Assembly (NCBI GenBank): GCA_009869945.1
Contig: WIXG01000220.1
Span: 62,001 to 126,000 of the forward strand
Source: Mesaphorura yosii
Lineage: Eukaryota > Arthropoda > Collembola > Poduromorpha > Tullbergiidae
Reading direction: 5' to 3'
DNA length: 64,000 nt
In this document: piece after piece, positions 39,901 through 52,100 of the stretch
How positions within the stretch are numbered: position 1 is the stretch's first letter
How the letters are laid out: every line of letters starts with the position of its first letter
Program-made: the position numbers and the translations under genes
The notes under the pieces: model-generated
The model's database searches: none
Told to the model about the DNA's origin: nothing
The model's input: only the letters and a program-made list of their open reading frames with translations

Positions 39901-42900
39901 AGAAGTGAGGCCATAAAGCGTACTGCAATTCAATGCAGTACATTTCCTTAATACAGTGCAGCTCGCAACTCAGATGACAAAGTAGCTTTAAGAAATGCAG
40001 CTGCAGTTGCAGCGTACGTGTGATGTGAGTACGCAATCTTTAGACCATATCAATCTGCTTTCCGAATTAACTCCTTTCTCTTTTCTTATTAGTCAACATG
40101 CAGCGCGAACTGCGGGCAGGCCCATGTCAGTGTTGAGCTCGCTCAGTCACCGTGATAATCTGACGTGGTGGCAAGCGCAGCCAATTATTTATACCACAAA
40201 TCATTCGTGGATGCAAGGGATCAGTCGGCCAAAGTTTGCACATAGCGAAAAGGTTCAAGAATACAAACGTGAGATTACGCGATCGCAATTAACTGTACAG
40301 GCTTAACTTTCAACTCGTTAACATCACAGCCATAAATGTCATTGTGTGCTCGTAACCTTTCAGCCCGCCTGGCCACTGGCCTAGTCCATAAGGCGCGTCG
40401 CCCTCTGCAATCTTGATTGAGACGTGGACGAGGAGAAACTGACTGGTTCTAACCGACTGCGTTGAACTGACAGCGACTCGACCAATTAAACCTTCACCTT
40501 GCCGCGTATTCGCCAAGAATGATTCAACTAGGAACTGGTCATTCAAATGCTACGGCAGGCATGATTGTGTTCGTGTTTGCGTTGGCAATGATAATCACGA
40601 TGGTGCAGGTCACATTTCATTATTTTGCCATTAATCGCAAAGAACAAAAGCCAGCCAAGGTGTATGATTAATATTAATGATAGGATGTAGTCACTGCATA
40701 CCTCTGCTTCCAACTTGGCTCGGCGTGCTGTACTGTTCTTCGTCCACCGCAATTCAGATAACAGTTGTTGTATGAATCTGTGTAAAACAAAGTTGAATTA
40801 ACACACCACTCGAATCCTGTCCCTGTGAACTTTGTGGCTAAATTATAAGTTGCAAAAATATAACTGCACACGGAGTCGATTAGAGAAGCAGCAGTGCAAG
40901 AGTCAGTCAGTCAGTTAAACATTAGTACAAGATCATTGTACAAGCCAAATCCGGTAAAACTCGCATCGACGGAAGGTGAACACAAAGGGAAAACAGACGG
41001 ACAGCAAAACTCGAAGCGGATTGGGAAACTGATCACCGACCAGTGCCGATGAATGCAGCTTTTCGTGCTCCACTCCCAATTTCATTTCCATTATCATGAA
41101 TCATACGATTTAAGTATGTGGCAGACCGTCCAGTCGGACGAACGCACGTTAGCACATGTCAAATCACAAAGAGAGCTAAACTCGATTAAATTTTAACCAT
41201 AAATAATAAACGTAATGTACTATATCAATGCGCTTGTCTCGTAAACAACTCACGCTCTCAAGAGTTAATTTAAGAATCTATTTTCAAACTGAAAAGCATA
41301 AAAAACGCTGAAAGCGAGTAATTTGCGCCATGCTTTGATTCGTAGACCTTCAAGCTGCCCTGCAAACCAAAATAACATAAAAACGAGTTCACACAACAGT
41401 CGACTTCTTTAGACTGGCAACTCAACAGACTCGATGGACAAAGAATGACCAACCAAAACACAGACTTTGATTACTAATTGAAGTGTCTCAAAATAAGTGG
41501 AATTTCTCCTTGTAGGTTTTTGTGGAAGTTTTTCGCCGCCAAGAAATCAAGAATGGAATATTTCGCAGCTTACGCTCAAAAATACTTAAACTCCACGTTT
41601 AGTCATTCCTGCCAGCGTCTCCATGTATGGGCCGTTGAGTATAAAAGTGTCAACGAAGCATTTAAAGAAATGAACTGTGCATGCTCTTTGCGATGTCTGA
41701 CTCATTTTATTCCCTGAGCAGATAAAATCGCAGTGCGTGTAATGCGGAATTATTCTACTCACAGTGCATTTGTGCATGAATATGAGACTGTGATACTTAC
41801 TTAATAAACTGCACAATTACTACCCTAATTAACATATGCAGTGCAGCTTTTCTTTTCCATATTCATCACATATCAACTCGTCGCTCCCTTTTCTGCGTAT
41901 ATTCAGTCTCAGCACCGTGCTGACAGGCAGACAGACGTTTCCACTTCAGAATTAACAAGACAATGAGTGGTGGTTGATGACAATGCGGCCAGCACAAACA
42001 CAACGAACATCCTCGCAGCCTCCGTCGAGGCCTAAACAAACAGAGGCTGACTGGCCGCTGCAGACGACGAAAAGAGTGCACGTGTGACGTGTGTACTTAA
42101 AACCGGAAGTATAAACGAGCCAGAAGAAGGCATGGCACACAGACATCTCATGTATATTCAGTTCTCTTCCTACCTCGAGCATGATGCAGCGATTTGCCTC
42201 CTGCGTTTCAGTAAATTAAGTTTCACATTGAAATTTAACACACGCATGTGATACATTTTCATTTACAATGATATTAATAATATCAATTTAAATCGACGGA
42301 GCTGCAGTTGAAATCGCTCATTGTCTTGTTTACTTTCTCATAAGTACATGTCATCATTCTCAGTCTGGCTCTGAAGCACACACACAAATGGGAGCGGTTC
42401 GCCTGCTAGCGATTGAGAATGACCAACTGCGGAAGAGTTTGGCATTTCGCTTCAGAATATAAAATCTGCAAGCCCCCTTTTTTGTACTGCGAATAAATAT
42501 TTGTAAAAATACAGCCATAAAATACGCACACATGAACATGATCTCATATTGCTTTACACGACCATTATTTACAGCACTTTTTCTTCATTGCTGCGTTCGT
42601 TGTTTATTTAAATTGAAATTCTTTTATTAAACAGAGCGCAAAATAATATTAGCGATTAGCGTACACTCGACAGTGAGCTACACACCGTCGATGCTGACAC
42701 GTCAATAAATTCCTTCAAGGGTAATAAATTATTATTTATACGAAAATATTCCACAGTGCATCACGCGCTAAATTGCTAAAATCTGTACGCTGACGTTTGA
42801 ATGGAGACTCATGTTTGATCTAAAGGGTCGTTGACGACTTGAATTACCCTCTCATGCCGTATAGTATGCTAAATATGTTTGTGCTTGTACTTGAAACTCA

Positions 42901-45224
42901 AGCATAGGCATCCGTCGGGCTTGTCAAATGACAACAAATAAGGAAGAAATGCAATTAGTCAACAATAATCCCCCACATCGAGTTTCATTAACACAAATCA
43001 ATAATGCAATTGAGTTATCACTGTGTGCTCAAAACTGCGTTCACGGCTCGCATTTCATTACGGTGAACAAGCGACAATAATTTACGACGTAATTAACGAG
43101 GATTAAGTTTAATGATTTAATATAAAATCCAATTAAGTCGTCAATTCACAAATACCAGCAATCGAGTGGAGGAGCGAGAAGTGCAACCTTGGATCAGATT
43201 CAGCAGAGTTTGCGTGCCAACCGTCTCGCGGCATTCATGAAATCATGATAATGATACTCGACCCATTCCATGAAGATGTGCTTAATGGCGATGACGGCGA
43301 CCAGCAAATCATGTCAAGTTTTTTGTAAATCATACACTCAGTTTTATGATTGTCCTAAATTATTGAATGCTGCTTTACAATTACTTACAGGAGATTACTG
43401 CAATTTATACTCGTAAGGCAGTATACTACATGCATGTAGTGCACGATGTTACCTTGAAAGTATTCATATTTTAATCAAAATTATTCAAACACATATGGCT
43501 GACTCCTGCGCTACTGCAGCGACAGCAGAACACGAGTATTCGCGTCACATTCGTAATGCGTTTTGCATGTCCATTTAAATCAAGTGATATTCGTGAATGG
43601 AAGCATTGAATACAATCTAAAAGTTAACTTGATACCAATGTATTAATCTAATAAATATTGCAATTTAACAGTACCCGCTCAAATTGCAAGTGCAAAATTA
43701 GAATTTAATTAATTATAATTCAAAAATGTAAGTTTTGACAAAAGCCAGCGACGGCACATTTAATTGGAGCGAACTCAACCAGTTATTCCAATCATTAGCC
43801 GAGATGAACACGAATTCAGCGCAGGGATGAAGCAAGAAGCTGTGTGCAGTAATTTGCTCAAACTTAATTACTGGCTCAAATCCTCATTTTTGCTAAGAAC
43901 TCCTGCGCATGAACGCACATAATTGCAGTTTGCGTCTCGTATCACTTTTTACACTGGTTGGTGTGCTTACTAACAATGATAGCTGCAGCAAGAATGCATT
44001 GAATGGAATCGAGAAGAATCGTGCCAGTTGCACAAAAAATGACGAATTTTTGTCAAGAAGGAAGCTTTACGAGCCATTTCGTGTTCGTGCTGAAATGTGC
44101 AGCACTCGTGCAGCAGAAGTATGCCTCAGAAAAATGAGAACTGTCATCTTGTCATCATCGTCTTCATCGCTCTTATTTAATAGAAAATATTTATAATGAC
44201 GCCAATTCGGAAGATGAAGCAAGTCCGCAGCATCACGTACAAAAGTGTCTCATCGCTGGTCCGCAATTTTGGATGAAAAGGAGATCAGCCGCAACAATGA
44301 CTATGACTGAAAAAGTGTGCATCTGCACTCATTTGAAATGTATCCCACATACTCGCCATTGTACAGTCGTAAACACCTTTGAAGCCTCATTAACTGCCAA
44401 TGAAATTATAACACGCCAGTCTCGTCACAGACACAGATCTTTTTAGTCGCTTCGTCGATAATAATGACGCTTGAAACTGGTAAGACTCATTCAGTAAACT
44501 AGCATACGGAGAAGACTCCGAATGGCTAGTTGAATTTAAGTCAGTGCATTTTATGCAGTAATTAGTGGGACGAGCACAAAGCCCACATTTACCGTACTTG
44601 ATTTGTATGTGCCTTGCAGAAAGGAAAAATGTAAACACGAATTTATTGTGACATTGCTTTCATCTTTCATGTATGAATCTGAATGTCTTTGAGTTCCACA
44701 GACAACTAAATGAGGACAGTGACTACAGCACAACTTGCAGACTGTATTGTGACCATTGGGAATATGTCCATGTGTGAGGTGTGCTGATGAGATTAACACG
44801 ATTTGATTGTCATTTTATAATCGTTTGCTTCTTTGTATGCATATTCGAATGTGAATTGTCCTAATATTCAGAATCGTGGACCCGGCCGAGAGTTTAGCAC
44901 AAGGAATCAACAAACACGGTCGGCAATACAATAAAACAAATAAAACCCATTTTGTAATTCTCTTATAAGGCCAAATACTCGCCTGCGCACTGCTCTAGTA
45001 AATTACCTTCACTCAGACGGTATACTGCATTATGCAAATTGTTTGTTTTGCAAAACTCGTGCGTGAGCTGTGACTGATGTGACGAAAATTCCAAATGACC
45101 ACTCAATATTTTATTTATTGCGCAAAGGCAATTGTATTATACAATGACAACGTGCAATTTATCTGTAAAGAACGAACCAATTTAATTTGGGTATCAGAGA
45201 ATGCAACAACATCAGATTTCGTGA
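30904..45224. other. Gene-poor region, no gene recognised
   Basis: About 14 kb of AT-rich DNA upstream of the PTB adaptor. Open frames are mostly under 110 codons, often overlap on both strands, and do not join through consensus splice sites in the places I checked. The short tetranucleotide run GTCAGTCAGTCAG occurs at about 34564 and 40905. TAATTA-type words are frequent, for example around 43700. It could hold long-range control elements or untranslated exons of the PTB gene. Because two genes of short exons were found just beyond it, similar small genes here cannot be excluded. Confidence 0.45.
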
Positions 45225-45825
45225 CTTTAAACTAGTGCTCGGCACGGATCCCATGTCGCGGGATCCGGGTTCGACCGAATCCCGAATCGAAATTATTCGA
45301 ATCCCCAAAGCACGGAATCAGATTCGGATTCGACTGCTCCGAATCTTTAAATGTTTGATTCGAATCAAATATGACGATAAAGCTCTTGTAATGTATTCGT
45401 GTCACAAGTAACTTTTAAAGTAACTTTTATCACGTTCTGGAAAATAGTGCTTAAAATAATCTTCAACAATGATATAATCCAGCGTAAATATTTTTTCCTG
45501 CAGTTCTTTCTGTGACTAAATTCTTAAATTCATCTTGCACGGTGCATTTCGTCCACCTATGAAGGCATAAGCACTCTTCAATAATTCCTCTCCTCTCTGC
45601 CTCCTTTCATTTATGGGCCATGTGAGGCTAATCTTTCAATCGGGCCTCGAATTCATTATTTTGTCACTTATGAAGTGACTTTTACATTTGAAAAATGCGC
45701 TTTACGGAAGGAAATTAAGATTCGAATCCAAAAAGTTTGATCGGATTCGGGTTCGACTTTGTTCGAATCCCATACTTAGGGATTCAGACTCGAGATTCGA
45801 ATCTGTGCCGAGCACTACTTTAAAC
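45225..45825. mobile_element. Non-autonomous hAT-type MITE with 8 bp target duplication
   Basis: The element spans 45233-45817 (585 bp). It begins TAGTGCTCGGCAC and ends with the exact inverted complement GTGCCGAGCACTA. On both sides lies the same 8 bp, CTTTAAAC (45225-45232 and 45818-45825), the target-duplication length typical of hAT transposons. Both arms, about 100-130 bp each, are filled with reiterated GATTCG/CGAATC words in both orientations, so the arms pair as an imperfect long hairpin. No transposase open frame is present. It would depend on a transposase encoded elsewhere. The perfect target duplication suggests it is not very old. Confidence 0.85.
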
Positions 45826-48709
45826 AGCAAAGTGTCGTAGTAGCGTTTTGCAATTTTAGAAACTTTTGTACACTTCCATGAAAATCATTGAACCTTGTTG
45901 TCAATTATCACTGTGCATGTGACCTTCACCACGACAATGACTGGTCAGTCTGAGAAAGCTCCGAGTGATGTTACAATCGTGTACATCAGCGAATGTCCAG
46001 AGGAAGTGAAATGGTCCTTGCCCCGTTTCTATTCTCCGTACTTTGAAGGGAACAATAAAACTCTCTCTGTCCTTTGCTCCGTCTCCAGCCACAACCAATT
46101 GCCAAAACATAGTTACTTTCAGCTTGTAGTAGCCACGAAAATGCGTACATCATTTACTCCACACCTTGCCCATTCAATTAGGGTCGCATTTCATTTGAGA
46201 ATGCATTTATTAAATTGAGAACAAGAATCATTAAAGCCAAGCGCGGACAGTTCCAAAAGCATCAGTACTAATAAATTACTAGGTTGCTGCCAGCCTAATT
46301 TTGACACTATTGCGTTATATTTTCCCCTAACCTATTACAATGAAGGAAACCTGAATGTAGCAACTGGCATTGACCCACCGACCAGAGCAACCCAAGCAAA
46401 CAACCTGTGTCGAACATGGGCCTAACCTTTGAGAAAGCTGTGTCAAATTCCTTTGTAATTTGAACTATTCGAAGGAGCAGGAGAGAAGAAACGAAAAACC
46501 TGTACCCGAAACATTCAAAAGCCTCATAGCATTAGGTCGTGTTGGGCCTTAAGAAATGACAAGAATGAAGGAAATCATTCTAGAAATTACATTTGAGGAG
46601 TACGCAATGAATGGGTTTCTTTTTCTGTGCATTGAATTTGTGAGGGCATCACAATAAGGGCTCGCTGGTAATACCTAAACGGGACAAGAAGCTGCTTGGT
46701 TTGATCTCAACTACTTCTGTCTTCTCAGGTTCAACAATGCACTTTTTTGAGATGTGTATGAGCATTGCACTACAAAGGACAGGGAATGTATAAAATACAT
46801 TTGTAGGAAGAAATATTGAAAGAGCGCAGTAGTAATGGTTTTGCTCGTGATGGTGCAATACTTATGTGTTTTACCGGGCGGGCAACAATTGCATTATGAC
46901 GGCAGTTGATTGTACTACTCGTTACTTTGTTGAGTTTATGCATTCCATAAATCTCATCCATCCAGAGTCTTGTTCCATGTTCTAGGAGATTTTAGTGCCG
47001 AAAAGCTAAAAGCAGCATCTCATTCCTCGCCGGCATACCAGACGAACGAAAGACAAGGTCTTAATAAACGTGAGAAGAACTGTAGCTATCGAAGTAGTCA
47101 ATAAACATATCACTGTTCCGTTTGTTGATGCACTTGCTCAGTACGCTGACAGCGAAGAGAAAGACCACCATCAATGCGCAGGCGCAAATGCACCGGACAA
47201 GTTCACTCGCTGCTCAGGGCTCCTTGTTAGCGACAACAGGAAAATATTGAGGAATGTCAAGAGTTATTTTATTTGTACATTTTATTATGAGGAAGGAAGG
47301 GGAATGAGACGAAAATACTTACACTTTGTGCCCGCCCATACACAAGAGACCGACTTCACATTTTCTTGACTTGAGATAGTTGAACAAAGAAAGCGAGAAG
47401 TGAAAAATGATAACATCTGACCGGACTGCCTTCGGCACAAAAGATAAGGCAACCGTGTTCACAAATCTCTTCATGGATAACAAAAGTGAGGAATAATGTT
47501 ATCAGGGCCAGATCATAATTGGAATCATGACAAATACTTGCACATATTTTCATATAGAAGGAATAGTAATGCCATCAAAATAAAAGTGATTGGTTTTGGT
47601 TTAATGACTCTATTCGAGAGCTCTCGGCGAATATTACAGGCAAAATCCAAACTTGGGAATCGTTTAGCAACGCTTTGAATAGGCGATATATTTTACGACG
47701 ACGAAAGAACTTGTCAGCAAAGCGAACAAGCTCGTAAGTTTTTACGACTTCATGTTCTGCCATTCCGTATCTTATAATTAGAAAGGCAACAATAGGTACA
47801 TCATTTTTGGGCAAGTTTAATTTTTGTGAAATTATGACATCATAAACCGTCTGCACAAACCATTTCTTGGTCTGACAATGAGAAACTACAATAACGGTGA
47901 CTGCCAACAATACCACAATGAATACAGTTTGTTTGTAATACTGAAATCTGTCTTGTCATTTTGTGATATTAGACAAATGTAATATGAGGGAACAAAAGCT
48001 CTAAGCCCAGGTGCAAATATTTTTCGCCAGTTTCAGAAAGACGCTGGACGAAGTTCTAAAGGGTCTAAGCGGACAGACGAGTTGATTCATCCGACCTCAA
48101 TTAAACGCTGTCAAGAAAAGTTTTGCTACGAAGCCCGAAGTCAAGTCTAAAATTACTATCGCAAAATTTTGTTTTTGGGCAATTGACTCATGTTTGATAT
48201 TCGTCGTGTTTTCGCGTTATTTTGCATTGTTAATTCCACCATTAGCCAGATGTTCGCGCTTTAAAACATTAAATATGAACGGAAGAAAATGTAGACGACC
48301 AAACGAAGCTCTTCGTGAATTTGCACATTTCAAAGCTCGTAATATTTGGATGCGGGCTTAGTACGCAGAAAATGTAAAAAAGATGGGTATAAAATAAAGA
48401 CGTGTCATGGTAAAATGTCAACCCAAGTCTACCTCGAACTCTGAAAAGATTTTGTTTTTGTGAGACATGAGCGTCTTGTCTGTAATAAAGTGCCTATTAT
48501 AGCCTGTCTGGGTCCTAATGAGTGTGTCTCATTTCGCCTCCCCGTCTAATCATAATGAAAAGCGTCATCCCGCACACTCCTGTCTTCCCTGTACTTCCTC
48601 AAACAGCGAGGCATGTCCATAAATTCGCAATTTTCAGACAGAAACTCTGAGTTGTTGCACGAAAGCTGACATCACCAATACCTTTCTCAGATTTCTCTTT
48701 CACATTAAT
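45826..48709. other. Intergenic, possible unassigned exons
   Basis: No complete gene was rebuilt. On the minus strand an open stretch from about 47944 down to 47576 follows a reasonable acceptor (GATTTCAG). It encodes one predicted membrane helix and then a basic segment (FADKFFRRRK), but has no ATG and no clear partner exon. The other open frames are short and unconvincing. Confidence 0.35.
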
Positions 48710-49513
48710 TCATGCATATTGAACAAAGGTCATAAGCGGAGGATAATAAGCATTTTGCAAGAAATTATAATGAAACTTTGGAACGACGGTGTTGATTTCA
48801 AGAAAATGAAGCCAAAAGCACTGCAATAGTCACAGAGATAATCAGATCTACTTGGACTTACGGTTCTTGACAGTCTCAGAAATTTCTCCACTTGAGCTTC
48901 GTTTGCTGAGAAAACGCCAAGTGTAGTTTCAACACCAAGAGACACTTGGTCTCGAGATTCACGTCTCTCCGGGTTATTGGGTAGGTTTCTCACAGGGTCC
49001 AGTACGAGGACAGAAGGGCAAAATAAATTATGCACGCAGGACAACTCAACAGTGGCACGAAAATGTACGATTGCAACTTAATTAAGTTCAAGCTATGGAA
49101 ATGTAAACAGTTACTCGGTCCAGATTCTAACGCGTCTATGACACGAGATTCCAGGAGAAATAGAAACTCACTGCAACAAAGACGGGAGATCCATGCGGCA
49201 ATCGATAAGTAAATCGTAAACATTGGCGAACAACACGTCAGAGAATGCGACTGACCGCACAAATACGCACTTCTGCTTCCTACTTGATGCAACTCGAGAC
49301 TGCAACTAAATGGACTTGTGCAGTGTACAAATTTCTCAACTTCATCCCTTATCTTACCCCGTATGAAGCACTTGCTTCAGTAAATACAACGCTCACGCCA
49401 GAAGGTGAATGAGTTGATGTGGATATTGAGCTCAGGTAGTAAACTCGTAAGCTTACAAGCATAATGCAGCCATGCAAAGATTTACATGCAAAGCAATGAT
49501 AGCCAAACAGCAT
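48710..49513 (-). CDS. Unrecognised small multi-exon protein (candidate gene)
   Basis: Five exons chain in phase: 49513-49358, 49305-49172, 49092-49069, 48988-48862 and 48820-48710, giving 183 residues. Donors are mostly strong (GGG|GTAAGA, CA|GTGAGT, ACC|GTAAGT) and introns are 41-80 bp, as in neighbouring genes. The translated pieces have ordinary globular composition: GVSVVFTEASASYG, CVFVRSVAFSDVLFANVYDLL, a charged PNNPERRESRDQ and AQVEKFLRLSRT. I recognise no domain. The start is uncertain: the ATG at 49513 is the first in frame, but a strong acceptor (CTTTTCAG) lies just upstream at 49531, so a further 5' exon is possible. The 24-nt third exon and the last exon are the weakest parts of the model. 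It diverges from the plus-strand gene at 49634 across about 120 bp, suggesting a shared promoter. Confidence 0.4.
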
Positions 49514-49633
49514 CAACCTTCCTTCGAGAGCTGAAAAGCAAAAGCTGCGTCGCCAGATATCACTGAAAGTTTCTCTCACCCCCTCTAACGATCCATCCGA
49601 ATGGCGGACGGTTTACGCCAAAAATAGTAAACA

Positions 49634-50483
49634 ATGCTCAAAATGATAGATTCTGAAAATGAAGTGAGTCTTGCTTGTTAGTGGCATGCCTGTTCCAAGA
49701 TTATATTATTCTGTCTTGTTCTTATCCTTGAGAAGCCAACCCAACGGAACAAATGTTTGAAGAAGCAGGGTCCCTAACTGATTATTGAACAGCTTTTGAC
49801 ACCCATTTCATTGCCATTTGTTCGTGAGGACTATCTGGTATTTAGTCCGAAGTCATTCACTAGACCATATAGGTATAAATTCCAAATTAATCAATAAGTT
49901 GTTCGTTATATTTGTCCAAAAATGAGACAGTCGCTTAGAAAATTCTGGCAGCCAACCCGGCATGAGGTAATTAAAATGAGCAACCACAATTTAGACCTGT
50001 ATCCAACGGTTATTTGATATAGTTGACAACTTTAGCCTAAAACTTCGCTACATCCACGAATTTGTTCCATAAATATTTTTCATAACTTTTCTTGGGTCCC
50101 ATCCCTCTGTTCCAGGGTCAAAACAGTCAAGATTGCGCTGTCGAGATGAGATTAGAAATTTGTCACACTAAAGTCGGAGATTTGTCAGCACGACTGCGCC
50201 TGCTACAACACATTCCTGAAGAGTCTTGTCAAAGATTTCTTTATACTGTTTTCGCCCAACAATGCCGTTTACAGCTTGCTGCTAATATGAGTTTCACCCA
50301 AGTGAACTAGTCATGTTACATGTCTCGTCATACCGCAATTGATAATTAGTAATTACTATTCTGTAGACCTTGCAACATGGCAGTGAAAATCCCGGAACGC
50401 GACAAGAAGTTGAAGTAATGTTACGACAGGTAGAGAAAGTTTGTCGGGTGTTAAATCATCAAATTGATTATATTGCTGCCTAA
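49634..50483 (+). CDS. Unrecognised small protein, five exons
   Basis: Exons 49634-49663, 49829-49872, 49939-49966, 50116-50301 and 50367-50483 join in frame into 134 residues. Acceptors include a long pyrimidine tract before 50116 (CCCATCCCTCTGTTCCAG). An AATAAA lies 9 nt after the stop, as expected for a compact gene. The protein starts MLKMIDSENEDYLVF, has a basic/aromatic patch (RPYRKFWQPTRHE), a probable helical core with four cysteines (residues about 40-95: DCAVEMRLEIC, SCQRFLYTVFAQQC) and a C-terminal helix (QEVEVMLRQVEKVCRVL) that could form a coiled coil. No signal peptide or membrane segment is visible, so a soluble intracellular subunit of some complex is a reasonable guess. I do not recognise the family. 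Its 5' end faces the minus-strand candidate gene. Its 3' end converges with TMEM134. Confidence 0.62.
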
Positions 50484-50491
50484 ATTGTTGA

Positions 50492-50497
50492 AATAAA
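50492..50497 (+). terminator. Polyadenylation signal of the small five-exon gene
   Basis: AATAAA 9 nt downstream of the stop codon at 50481-50483. Confidence 0.5.
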
Positions 50498-50987
50498 ACG
50501 AGTATATGTGTTGGAAATGAATTACAAAATGTGTAATTATTCAGAAATGAGAAAAATACATATTGCAACAAATAAATACTAAAAGTTAGAAGCACAATTA
50601 ACTCACAGTGGAAGTAAATATTTGCACATTTAGACCTTAGGGAGGTCAAAGTAACCGACAGCTATGCCCCTTCCTGGACAGGCGATTGGAAATTTGTACA
50701 ATATTCTGCTACTTTACTATTCTTCGGTGAAGTTGTTCCTTTAACTATTTCAAAATTGACTTTGAATTTTTACAACTATACAGTTACAGTGAGCACTGGA
50801 TTTGAGGAGACTTTAAGCTGGTATTATTGAGGTAGACCATAGTGCGTGCTAGTTGTTGACAATCCTTCCGTATATATTGCAACTGGATTGCTGACTAACA
50901 GCCGAAACTTCATTCTTGGATAGCTTTGCCCCATTGAGATTGGTGCTCTGGGTGACTTCAGGATAAAAAGTTGAGTTCAGGTTGAAA

Positions 50988-52100
50988 TCAATTGAAGAGT
51001 GGAAGGAAATTGAAGTCGTAGCCACGTTTCCCCTTCACAGCCAGATATATATAAATCACGTGATAAGCTCCTGAAAATTTCAACGCAGGCGATTAATTAA
51101 TTGCTTCTGATTTAAGTCTTTTCTTTGAGATTCTCAAAACCTTGAAGCTCAAATCAACGAGTTTCCATGCTACACAAAACTTTCTTTTGTTCACTAAAAT
51201 TGCTAACGACGAGGGCTCGAAACTCGATCAAATGAAAAATTAACAAACCCTGGTCTAAAAATTGCTATTTTTAGACCAATGCTTTCCTTATGGGCAAAAC
51301 TTTCATTGCTTCAGAGGGTTTTTGTGTCAAGCCCATAGTCATATAATTTTGAGATTGTTTTTAACTTTAACTTTTCAAAAATTCTTAATGACTGAGTTTC
51401 GAGCTTTCGGTATTAGGCATTTTAGCGTCATTCTCGGTGGCTCAAATATTTCAATACCTGGAATCAAGCATATTATTCCGGCAATGAAAAAGACGGCGCC
51501 CTGCAGTCCACTGATCGGGAGGCCAACAATGCAGAGTCCAGCAATACACAAACCTGTAAGACAGAAGTTAGTTCAAATTGAGCCAGTTGATCAGTTTCGT
51601 CAGTGGACTGAAATGTTCCAAATGTACCCAGTCCAATAAAGAGAAGTGAGAATGCCGCGAGCACCATTTTCCAGTGTTCCTTTACTTTAGGATGCTGGTA
51701 CCACGGCAGGGACGGATCAAAGTCGAAATCTGAACTCTCAGCGATGAGAGAATCACTATCCTTTGAGGCTGTCTGGAATTTGCAATTAGTACTGCATTTA
51801 GTTTCCTTCTTTCCGAAGTGAAATTTCGGGATTTTAAGTTCAAGTCCTCACATCGTGCTCAGTTTTAATCTCTGCGAGTCCTCTCAGGATGGGTTTTATT
51901 CCTAAAGGATTTCCAGGGTCCTGAATCTGGACCGTAACTGCGTCAGAGGAACCGGAAGGGCCACCCAAAAGCCCATTCCGCGTCGATCTTAGCGGTGACC
52001 GTTCTGTGGTGGTAGTAGCGCCATAAACTCTGATCGCGTCTGTATGCTCCTCTTCGAATGCATCGTCGATGGAGAAATTCTGAGATCGTTTCGAAGACAT
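50988..52100 (-). CDS. TMEM134: TMEM134, two-pass membrane protein
   Basis: Four coding exons (52100-51852, 51772-51628, 51553-51458, 51070-50988) give 190 residues, close to the human 195. The N-terminus has the family's FSIDDAFEEE, followed by a Ser/Thr-rich cytosolic region. Then come WYQHPKVKEHWKMVLAAF (human SWTQHPLIQKNRRVVLASF), a first membrane helix at about 118-140, a second at about 150-175 (GAVFFIAGIICLIPGAYHV), and the ending AVKGKRGYDFNFLPLFN, matching the vertebrate AVKGHRGFQFFYLPYF. TMEM134 is a small ubiquitous membrane protein whose function is poorly known. A consensus donor (CAG|GTAAGT at about 52183) and an acceptor directly before the ATG (TCAGCAG|A) indicate an untranslated first exon. 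The last exon was found from the conserved C-terminus. Confidence 0.93.

Noticed and set aside
43909-44196. 95-codon plus-strand frame with a hydrophobic start and several cysteines, looking like a small secreted peptide
   Set aside because: The cysteine spacing fits no peptide family I know, there is no splice or polyadenylation support, and similar frames occur by chance in this AT-rich block.
45760-45775. Possible tRNA gene from a B-box-like GTTCGAATCC
   Set aside because: The word is one of many GATTCG/CGAATC repeats in the MITE arm. No cloverleaf or A box is visible.
45895-46218. 107-codon plus-strand frame directly after the MITE
   Set aside because: It overlaps an antisense open frame of similar quality and has no recognisable domain or exon partner.
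48990-49292. 100-codon minus-strand frame beginning MHQVGSRS
   Set aside because: It covers the candidate gene's exons in a different frame and reads through two predicted introns. The spliced model uses strong donors and gives more protein-like sequence.
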